NCBI GenBank assembly: GCA_902805615.1
Contig: CADCTQ010000655.1
Location: forward strand, 1-52,019
Reading direction: 5' to 3'
DNA from: an uncultured Cytophagales bacterium
GTDB taxonomy: Bacteria > Bacteroidota > Bacteroidia > Cytophagales > 172606-1
Length of the DNA: 52,019 nt
The notes below the pieces were generated by a model. It was not told the DNA's origin. It searched no databases and saw only the letters and a list, made by a program, of their open reading frames with translations. This document shows positions 17,318 to 23,884 of this stretch, piece by piece. The translations under genes were made by a program, and so were the position numbers. Every line of letters begins with the position of its first letter. Within the stretch, counting starts at the first letter, position 1.

Positions 17318-17695
17318 TGTGGTACGACACGATTGTGCTCCCGCTTTTACAGAAGGCGTTTTCTACCAACGAAGCACTACTTTCCAGCGAAAAGTAAAGC
17401 AGCGTAAAGGCATGACTGTGCGGCTGCGCCCTGGTTGCGCCCGGAGATTCTGCTGCTTTTCGGGTCAACCCCCCAGCAGAAATACCCCTTTGGCATACAC
17501 GCAATTGGCTTTACCAATATGAGTAGTACTAAGCATGGCCACCAGTACCCATTCGGCTCAACCTGCCCGTATTCAGTCAGCGATACCGCCCTTCACCCTC
17601 CGGCGTCCCCTCCCTAAAGGTTGTTCATTCCCCCCAGGCCCGCTTTTCGGGTCCGCCCGCTGCTTTACACCTCCATTCCAGATTCCACTAAGCCT

Positions 17696-18718
17696 ATGAA
17701 TGAAGTTTTACCACATGAGAAACACCTTGGGCAGAGCATAAAGCAAGAAAGACTGAAACAGGTAGGTACGATTTGCATCCACGTACTCATCGTTTATTGT
17801 TTGTTAAACTGGGTGTACAATGTCCTGAACGCGCAAAACCTTACCGTAAGCGGCAATCGCTGGGTTCAGGGACTGCAGGTAGTGATACAGTTGATGATCC
17901 CTGAATTGTTCAACTGGGCCATCATCATTCTGCTGGTCAGCCTGTTTCGGAAGCGGTTCATCCAAAAATCCTGGTCAGCTGCGGGGGAGAAAATGCCGCT
18001 CTACCGGCTGTACGCTTTGCCGGTTCTGCTGGCGGGCTACCTTTGCTACGCCCTGGTATCGGTTCACTGTATTTTCTTATTGAGTGAATTTCCCAACTAC
18101 TCGTACGATACGTACCTCAATGAATACGTGTACGGGGGCGTGATCAAGCCGGAGAACTACCTGAAATACCTGGCCTTTGCTTCGGTTTACATGCTGGCCG
18201 TCTTCCAGGCCCCCTGGTCCGCCCCGGAAACCTACCCCGGGCACGAACCGGAGCAGGCAGGGGATACGGAAATGGATGAGGAACCCGGTTGCGCCGCGGA
18301 AGAAGACTTCGATGCCCGGGAGGAATATCACCCCTTTGGTGCGGAAGGCCGGCCGCGTGACTGGAGTTACATGACGCACATCAAGGGGCGGAATGCGCAG
18401 GGAGAGTTGATTCTGCCGGTCAATGAGTGTTACTGGTTTGAAACGGCGGACGGTACCGGCAATTACTTCGTGATCCATCCCCGGGGCAGGTACCAGATCA
18501 GCACGTCGTTGAACAAGCTGGAACAGGAAGTGGACCCCACCGTCTTTTTCCGCATCAACCGCCGGCAGATCATCAACCTTAGCTTTCTGGAGAATTATTC
18601 TTACTGGGAAAAGGGCAAATACATCGTGCGGCTGGAAGTAATGAACGTTAAAAAGGAGTTTCTCATGCCGAGAAAACGCCTGCAAACCCTCAAACAAAGC
18701 CTGGCCGGTAAAAAATAG
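17696..18718 (+). CDS. Membrane-bound LytTR-type transcription regulator
   Basis: This 340-aa protein starts at MNEVLPHEKHLG; an in-frame extension to 17621 lacks support. The first 180 residues hold four hydrophobic helices (for example ICIHVLIVYCLLNWVYNVL and LYALPVLLAGYLCYALVSV). An acidic linker (about 185-225) follows. The C-terminal 100 residues are a LytTR DNA-binding domain, with YWFETADGTGNYFVI, the strand GRYQISTSLNKLEQE, FFRINRRQIINLSFL and the closing LMPRKRLQTLKQSL. There is no receiver domain, so the membrane part is probably the sensor. The gene is convergent with the GT8 gene and may regulate the biosynthetic genes to its right, though nothing in the sequence proves that. Confidence 0.88.
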   Translation: MNEVLPHEKHLGQSIKQERLKQVGTICIHVLIVYCLLNWVYNVLNAQNLTVSGNRWVQGLQVVIQLMIPELFNWAIIILLVSLFRKRFIQKSWSAAGEKMPLYRLYALPVLLAGYLCYALVSVHCIFLLSEFPNYSYDTYLNEYVYGGVIKPENYLKYLAFASVYMLAVFQAPWSAPETYPGHEPEQAGDTEMDEEPGCAAEEDFDAREEYHPFGAEGRPRDWSYMTHIKGRNAQGELILPVNECYWFETADGTGNYFVIHPRGRYQISTSLNKLEQEVDPTVFFRINRRQIINLSFLENYSYWEKGKYIVRLEVMNVKKEFLMPRKRLQTLKQSLAGKK

Positions 18719-18748
18719 CCTTGCCCGGACGGGGTTTTCCGCAACGGT

Positions 18749-19570
18749 TCAAGTCCGCAACGCATACCGGCCGTACGACCGGTTCAGCGACGACTGGCCC
18801 TCCAGCAGTTCGCTCAGGCAGGCATGCCACAGCCGGAAAGCCTTCCCGTACTGGCCCGTGAAATCCTGGTAACCCGTTGCCTCCCAGGGTTTCACGTTCC
18901 CCTTGAAGTGAACGGCTTTGATGGTCGCCCCGTCGCGGCCCGCGTTGTCTTCGGTGAACCGGTAGTCATACAACTGGCAGTACCGGTCCAGGTGCCCGAC
19001 GCAAAGATTGTAGCCCAGGTCCAAATGCAGGTTTTTCCGCTCGTACCATTCGGGAAAATACCAGGGTAAAAACGCGCCCTCCGGGGCGTCGCCGGCGGAT
19101 AATGGGGGCGTTTTCCCGGAAAAGGCTTCCCGGGCGGCATCCGCCGGTTCCAGCACCAGCAGCCCCGAATCGTAGTCAATCCAGTGGTGTACCTGCGACA
19201 AGAGGCCGCCCGCGTTCACGGCCGAACCGTGGTCCCTGGCAAAAAGGTCGTCAATGTTGTGGCACACGAGCATGTCGGCGTCCAGGTAAACCACTTTCCG
19301 GTAGTGGGTCAGGCCGAATGCCTGTAGCTTGTTGCAATTGCTGCCGTAGCGGCCGGCCGGGCGCGGATGCGGCGGTTCACAGACCAGGTCCAGCTTCCGG
19401 GTTTCGATGTGCAGGTCCGCCAGCGTCCGGAAAACGTGTTCGGGCAAAGCAGCAGCGGCCAGCACGAGCAGCGCCGCCTTTGACTTCACCCGCTTGAGGG
19501 AATGATCCAGCACCAGCACGCCCGCCAGGTAGCGCTCCGAAGAAAGAATAGTTGCGTAAGTAAAAGCCAT
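18749..19570 (-). CDS. Family 8 (glycogenin-like) glycosyltransferase
   Basis: This 273-aa transferase of the GT-A fold uses a nucleotide sugar and a metal ion. The N-terminus (MAFTYATILSSERYLAGVLVL) is the family's nucleotide-binding strand, YLDADMLV (near residue 96) carries the DxD metal site, NAGGLL follows, FLPWYFPEWY is an acceptor-side insert, and VHFKGNVKPW (near 230) is the third metal/phosphate motif. It resembles glycogenin and galactinol-synthase-like bacterial enzymes. It is the last minus-strand gene before the LytTR regulator. Its place next to a free-standing condensation protein makes glycosylation of a peptide product possible, but it is separated from that gene by 244 nt with a palindrome and may be unrelated. 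Confidence 0.88.
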   Translation of the reverse strand: MAFTYATILSSERYLAGVLVLDHSLKRVKSKAALLVLAAAALPEHVFRTLADLHIETRKLDLVCEPPHPRPAGRYGSNCNKLQAFGLTHYRKVVYLDADMLVCHNIDDLFARDHGSAVNAGGLLSQVHHWIDYDSGLLVLEPADAAREAFSGKTPPLSAGDAPEGAFLPWYFPEWYERKNLHLDLGYNLCVGHLDRYCQLYDYRFTEDNAGRDGATIKAVHFKGNVKPWEATGYQDFTGQYGKAFRLWHACLSELLEGQSSLNRSYGRYALRT

Positions 19571-19666
19571 TGTTTGCGCGGTTTATACCAGGATGAACAT
19601 GATTAGACGGGTAAAGCGGACGGTATTTATTTGATAGCCAGATGGTTGTTATCAACCAAATGCGTA

Positions 19667-19790
19667 ATTACATACTGCGGGCCATTTTCTGAATTGCCAC
19701 CAAGACACGGAGGCACAGAGGTTCACTACGAGCTTTCCTTGGTGTCTTGGTGACTTTGTGGCGATCCTGGTACCGCAGTATAGCGTAATC
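19667..19790. repeat. Imperfect dispersed palindrome (CACCAAGACAC family)
   Basis: ATTACATACTGCGG at the left pairs with CCGCAGTATAGCGTAAT at the right. Inside, GCCACCAAGACAC pairs with GTGTCTTGGTGACTTTGTGGC. It shares its core with the elements at 86-152 and 21490-21610. It fills the gap between the GT8 gene and the condensation gene, and may attenuate read-through. Confidence 0.7.
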
Positions 19791-19814
19791 TCCCTTCCAT
19801 GCCGGTATGCTTGG

Positions 19815-21323
19815 TTAAGCGGGGATTGGGTTGCCGGCCGCGGGCCGCAGTGCCGAAGCCGGCAAGCCGGGGTGGCAGGCCAGTTGCGAAAACACGCCGA
19901 GCAGTTCGCGGTGCAGGTACTCCATTTGTTCCGGCCGGAGAATGTCTTTTTTGTATTCACAGATGATCTCGATCCCGTTCTTCTGCTCGTTGACGTGAAC
20001 GTCCAGGTCAAAGTAGCCCGTGCGGAAGGTGTCGTCCAGGTGCCCGGCCGTGAAGTCTTTGATGAAGGAGAGTTCACCCTTGTTTTTGTTGGGCATATTG
20101 ATGAACACCTTGCTCACGCTTTCGAAAGCCAGGTCAAAGTCATCCATGATCCTTTCGAAAGGGTAGAACGTAAAGTCCAGCGCGTCGAGCAGGGCGTCTT
20201 TGGTGGCGGCAAGCCCGGCCGCCAGGGACGCCGACGGCACGACTTCGTTCCGGATCAGGACCGTATTGACCATAAAGCCGATCAGGTTTTTCAGGTCTTC
20301 GTTGTTGCGCGTGGCTACGTTCACGCCGATGATCGAATCCCGGCTGCCCGTCAGCCGGTAGATGAGCAGGTTGAAGCCGTACAGGATCACGTTGAACAGC
20401 GTGGCGCCCATCGCCAGGGCCAGCTCCTTCAGCCGTTCGTGGGTGGCCGCATCCACCACGAACCGGAACGCGGCGCTTTCTTTCATTTCCACTTTGCCGA
20501 TCACCCCGAAAAAAAGCGCCTCTTCGTCGGCGCGCATGGGCTTGAGGTGCTCCCGGACCTGTTCGATGAGCCTTTCCCGGTAGGAGGCCGCGGCCGGTTG
20601 CCGGGCGGAGAAAAACGAACTCAGGTCGTACTCGGGCAGTTTGCGGCTGGTGTAGCGAAACCAGTATTTTTTGAAGCTCGCCGGCATTTCTTTGCTGTAG
20701 AGGGCTTTGTGCCAGTACACGTAGTCGGTGAACTGGATCCGGGGCGGGGGCAGCGACAGCGGCGCGTTCCGGGCGCAGCAACGGTACAGCTCGAATATCT
20801 CCTGCCGGATCACCGCGTTCGACCAGGCGTCGGTCAGTACGTGGTGCATGTTGAGCAGGAAAATGAAGTTGTCGCGGGTCTGCACCACTTTGATGTAAAA
20901 AAGCGGCCCGGTGCGGAAGTCGAACGGGTAGTCGCGGGCCTCGCGGGTCAGGCTTTCAACCACCGCCGGGGCCGCCTCACCGGTGCGCGGCTCGAAGGTG
21001 ATGCTGGCCGCAAATGCCGCCGGGGCGTGGATCTGCTGTTTGGGCACGCCGTCCACGTTGACGAACGTACTCCGGAAAAGGCTGTGCCGGGCAATCAGCG
21101 TGCGCCCCGCCTCCAGCGCCGCGTCCACGCGCATGAAGGGCAACTGTTCCAGGATGAGGGAGTTGAACGGTCCCGGGTTTTTCAGGTAGCTGTACATGAG
21201 CCAGTGGCCGGCCTGGGCGTTGGAAAGGTCGTAGTACGGCTGGTCTGCCACCAGCGGGATGGTTTGCAGAAACGAAGGCACGCCGCCGGCTTCCTTCAGT
21301 TGGTCTTCTTCCAGGGTAATCAT
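19815..21323 (-). CDS. Free-standing NRPS condensation-domain protein
   Basis: This 502-aa protein is one condensation domain without adenylation or carrier domains. The start MITLEEDQLKEAGG is chosen; the upstream in-frame extension looks random. The active-site motif HHxxxDxW is intact as MHHVLTDAW (His near residue 160 and the next His). Other C motifs are visible: YDLSNAQAGHWLMYSYL near the start, RHSLFRSTF, DYPFDFRTGPLFYIK, and GVNVATRNNEDLKNLIGFMVNTV late. Such proteins can form an amide or ester to a carrier-bound chain, or release and cyclise a peptide. The big NRPSs to the right lack a thioesterase, so chain release is a plausible but unproven job. The gene ends next to a palindrome, and another palindrome lies in its 299-nt upstream gap. 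Confidence 0.9.
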   Translation of the reverse strand: MITLEEDQLKEAGGVPSFLQTIPLVADQPYYDLSNAQAGHWLMYSYLKNPGPFNSLILEQLPFMRVDAALEAGRTLIARHSLFRSTFVNVDGVPKQQIHAPAAFAASITFEPRTGEAAPAVVESLTREARDYPFDFRTGPLFYIKVVQTRDNFIFLLNMHHVLTDAWSNAVIRQEIFELYRCCARNAPLSLPPPRIQFTDYVYWHKALYSKEMPASFKKYWFRYTSRKLPEYDLSSFFSARQPAAASYRERLIEQVREHLKPMRADEEALFFGVIGKVEMKESAAFRFVVDAATHERLKELALAMGATLFNVILYGFNLLIYRLTGSRDSIIGVNVATRNNEDLKNLIGFMVNTVLIRNEVVPSASLAAGLAATKDALLDALDFTFYPFERIMDDFDLAFESVSKVFINMPNKNKGELSFIKDFTAGHLDDTFRTGYFDLDVHVNEQKNGIEIICEYKKDILRPEQMEYLHRELLGVFSQLACHPGLPASALRPAAGNPIPA

Positions 21324-21489
21324 GGGGAGGGGGTTAAGGGTGCTGCTTGGAAAGAGAGCGGAAACGCGCAACCGGCGGCAGGGAAAAGCCGGTCATTCCG
21401 CCAGGGTGCATCTGGGAAAGTATTTATTTGCCGTCCGTCCGTTGCCGGGGGAGTCGTTTTTCAATGGATCATCCGTCAAAACCCACCTG

Positions 21490-21610
21490 CGGTACGGCCG
21501 ACCATTTTCCGGGTGCCGCCAGGACACAAAGGCACAAAGTTTCACGATGACCTTATCCCTGGTGCTTTCTTAGCGTCTTGGTGACTTCGTGGCAATCCTT
21601 ATCCCGCAGG
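21490..21610. repeat. Diverged dispersed palindrome (CACCAAGACAC family)
   Basis: CCTGCGG on the left and CCGCAGGA on the right frame an imperfect pairing of GCCGCCAGGACACAAAGGCACAAAG with TCTTGGTGACTTCGTGGC. The arms are more diverged than in the copy at 86-152. It lies between the AraC gene and the condensation gene. Confidence 0.6.
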
Positions 21611-21622
21611 ACAAGTGCCTGC

Positions 21623-22786
21623 TTACGCCTGGTGCGGAGCCGGCACCGCCGGTTGCGGCGTCTGGGTGTCGAGGTATTCCCGCGGGGTCATCCCCGTCGC
21701 CTTTTTGAAAGCCCGGTTAAAGGTGGCTTTGGAGTTGAACCCGCAGTTGAGGGCAATCCCCAGGAGCGTAAGGTTCCGGTTTTTTTCTTCCCGGACCTCC
21801 CTCTTGAACCGTTCGACGCGGCACTCGTTGATCAGGTCGTTGAAGTTTTTGCCCAGCCCCGTATTGATCGCCTGCGAGAGGGTCGCGTTGCTCACTTTGA
21901 GGGATTTGGCCAGGTCGCCCAGCGTCAGTTCGGGGTTCAGGTACGGCTTCTCATCCCGGAGCACCTGGGTGATCCGGTGCGTCCAGGCGGCGATGTCGGC
22001 GTTGTTTGCCGGCCCGGATCTGGCGGTTTCTTCCGTTTTGGCCGCCTGGGTGAACAGCAGCCGCCGGGTCGGCGTCTGGGCGTAGCCGACAAAGGCCACA
22101 AAGTACACCGCCACGCTGATGATGAAGTACTCCCACCAGTTCTGGGTGTAGCTCAGGTTCAGGCCCAGCAGGTTGAGCAGGTTGAAAACCCACGACAGCG
22201 TGATGCTGAAAGCCACCATGTACAGGTAGTTGCGGTACCACGAAAAGCTGATCTTTTCAACGTCGGAATACTGCGTTTCGATCCAGCGCCGGTACTGGTG
22301 GTAGTACCGGATGGAACGGTAAAGGTAGTAGTAGTTCGAAACCAGGGTTGCGGCCTGGAACGCGACCGACAGGTAGGGCAAGTCTACGTTTGCCATCCAC
22401 CGCTGGGTAAAGTCCCGGCCCTGCGCAAACACGGCCAGGTGGTACAGGCAATACACCCCGAACGGCACGGCGTGCCGGAGGTCCTGCCGCCCGAACCGGA
22501 AGTCGCTGTTGGTCTGGGCCACCAGGTAGAAGTAGATGATCGGGCCGATGAGCAGGGCCGGATCCGCCGGGAAGAAGAGCAGCTCGTTCCACATCACCTG
22601 GATGCCCATGAAGCCCAGCATGTAGGGCAGGATCAGCAGGCAACTGGCCAGCAGCAGCAGGCTCAACAGGTAATCCGAAAGCCGCCCCCGCTGGTAGCCC
22701 CGGACCACCAGCAGCACGGCGCAGACGATTCCCTGCAGAAAACCGATGAGCAGCGGGACGGAATAGAGGTTCAGGTTGATCGGCAT
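21623..22786 (-). CDS. Membrane-bound AraC-family transcription regulator
   Basis: This 387-aa protein begins at MPINLNLYSVPLLIGF; a longer frame reading back into the next gene was rejected. Residues 5-245 contain about seven hydrophobic helices typical of Bacteroidota AraC proteins with a membrane sensor half. The C-terminal 100 residues are a double helix-turn-helix: LTLGDLAKSLKVSNATLSQAIN and LTLLGIALNCGFNSKATFNRAFKKATGMTPREYL. There is no ligand cupin or receiver domain. It lies 44 nt downstream of the DUF2807 gene on the same strand, so they are probably co-transcribed. It may control the receptor or the biosynthetic genes. Confidence 0.9.
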   Translation of the reverse strand: MPINLNLYSVPLLIGFLQGIVCAVLLVVRGYQRGRLSDYLLSLLLLASCLLILPYMLGFMGIQVMWNELLFFPADPALLIGPIIYFYLVAQTNSDFRFGRQDLRHAVPFGVYCLYHLAVFAQGRDFTQRWMANVDLPYLSVAFQAATLVSNYYYLYRSIRYYHQYRRWIETQYSDVEKISFSWYRNYLYMVAFSITLSWVFNLLNLLGLNLSYTQNWWEYFIISVAVYFVAFVGYAQTPTRRLLFTQAAKTEETARSGPANNADIAAWTHRITQVLRDEKPYLNPELTLGDLAKSLKVSNATLSQAINTGLGKNFNDLINECRVERFKREVREEKNRNLTLLGIALNCGFNSKATFNRAFKKATGMTPREYLDTQTPQPAVPAPHQA

Positions 22787-22830
22787 GGCACTGGGTAAAA
22801 GACCGGGGCGGGGCGGCGTTGCGGCAGTCG

Positions 22831-23754
22831 TCAGAACAGTTTCACCGTCTTGTCCCGGTCCTCCGTCCTGAGGGTATACAGCAGCTTTTTCTTTTCCCCG
22901 TCCGCCACCAGGTAAACTTCCGTACCCACCGGAAAGTTTTCTTCTTTTCGCTGGAGCGGCACCAGGGAAGTGCCGTACCCGAACCGCTTGGCAGCCGGCC
23001 CTTCGATCCGCAGGTTGGCCTTGGAGAGGCTGTTGTTGTAGAGCCTGAACGTGACGTATTGCAGCGCCGCCTGCGCCTGCTGGTTGGCGGCCGCGGCGGC
23101 GGCCGAAACCACTTCGCCCGAGCCCGTTGCGTTTTGCCGGATTTGCTGCGGCTTGCCCGAATAGATGACCCGCCCTTTGCCTTCCAGGTTGCCCGTAAGC
23201 GTGCCGCTGACGTTCACGTACACGTCGCCCTTGCCGGTAATGTCCACCCTGGCGTCGCGGGCGGCCAGTTTGGCCGCGTTCACCACGCCCGAACGGTTGA
23301 TCACCGTCAGTTCCTTGACTTGTCCCACCAGCACCACGTCGGCCACCTCGCCCTCGTAAGTGAACGCAAACCCGTCGAGGCCCTGGATGAAATATTCGCC
23401 GTGCCCCGACGACTGGAGGGCCGTGATGAAGGGAACGTCCACGGAGACCTGGATCTTCTGCGAGGGTTCCAGCCAGCCCGTCCGTTCGATGACCAGCACC
23501 TGGTCTACGGTATAGGTTTTTATGGAACCGAACAGGTTGGCGTCGGCGGTCACTTCCACCGACTGCATCAGGCCGCAATCCACCCGCAGGTCGAGCGGCA
23601 TGTCGGCCCGGATCCTGGTAAATGCCCCCACCGCCCGGGTTCTGCTCTCAATGACGCCGTTGCCGTTGATGCGGGTGTTGCGCTGGGCAAACCCCGCCGG
23701 CCCCGCAAGGCCCGCCAGGAAAATCACCGCGAGAAATACAATGCTCTTTTTCAT
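22831..23754 (-). CDS. DUF2807 (head-GIN type) secreted protein
   Basis: This 307-aa protein has a signal peptide (KKSIVFLAVIFLAGLAGPAGFAQ). It then shows the DUF2807 pattern: NGNGVIESRTRAVGAFTRIRADMPLDLRV, strands with VEVTADANL, and a repeated right-handed beta-helix-like stretch (SGHGEYFIQGLDG, GEVADVVLVGQVKEL, AARDARVDITGKGDVYVNVSG, LEGKGRVIYSG). The C-terminal 80 residues, after an Ala-rich linker, are a separate beta domain. Family members are envelope proteins of unknown function. It lies between a receptor gene (130 nt upstream) and the AraC gene (44 nt downstream). Confidence 0.85.
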   Translation of the reverse strand: MKKSIVFLAVIFLAGLAGPAGFAQRNTRINGNGVIESRTRAVGAFTRIRADMPLDLRVDCGLMQSVEVTADANLFGSIKTYTVDQVLVIERTGWLEPSQKIQVSVDVPFITALQSSGHGEYFIQGLDGFAFTYEGEVADVVLVGQVKELTVINRSGVVNAAKLAARDARVDITGKGDVYVNVSGTLTGNLEGKGRVIYSGKPQQIRQNATGSGEVVSAAAAAANQQAQAALQYVTFRLYNNSLSKANLRIEGPAAKRFGYGTSLVPLQRKEENFPVGTEVYLVADGEKKKLLYTLRTEDRDKTVKLF

Positions 23755-23784
23755 CTTAACGATCAATTAAATATCCCCCAATTC

Positions 23785-23820
23785 ATTCATCCATTCATCC
23801 ATTCATCCATTCATCCATTC
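23785..23820. repeat. Octamer tandem repeat (ATTCATCC, 4.5 copies)
   Basis: Four and a half perfect copies of ATTCATCC, preceded by an extra ATTC, lie in the 130-nt gap between the receptor gene and the DUF2807 gene. Further short repeats (ATCATGGCCATC, CCCATCAAGG-like) follow to 23884. Copy number could vary by slippage and alter the spacing between the two genes. Confidence 0.85.
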
Positions 23821-23884
23821 AATCATGGCCATCCATTCATCAGTTCGATCATGGCCATCAAGGTCCATCAAGCCCATCAAGGTC

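Larger units (their letters stand above)
16649..17695. other. 1-kb gene-poor region upstream of the LytTR gene
   Basis: I see no protein gene that I can support. From about 17195 to 17320 the DNA is clearly AT-richer than average and ends in a strong Bacteroidota promoter (17288-17317). An 11-bp inverted repeat lies at 17152-17192. Short open frames on both strands (for example from 17319) have no domain. The 370 nt between the promoter and the LytTR start would be a long 5' leader; I see no riboswitch that I recognise. Confidence 0.6.

Noticed and set aside
17319-17522. Leader peptide downstream of the LytTR promoter
   Set aside because: Its ATG is about where transcription would start and the translation is unstructured and Arg/Pro-rich; not enough to call a gene.
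21623-23578. 651-codon frame joining the AraC protein to upstream sequence
   Set aside because: The upper part is antisense-frame noise within the DUF2807 gene; the ATG at 22786 starts a normal membrane AraC protein.
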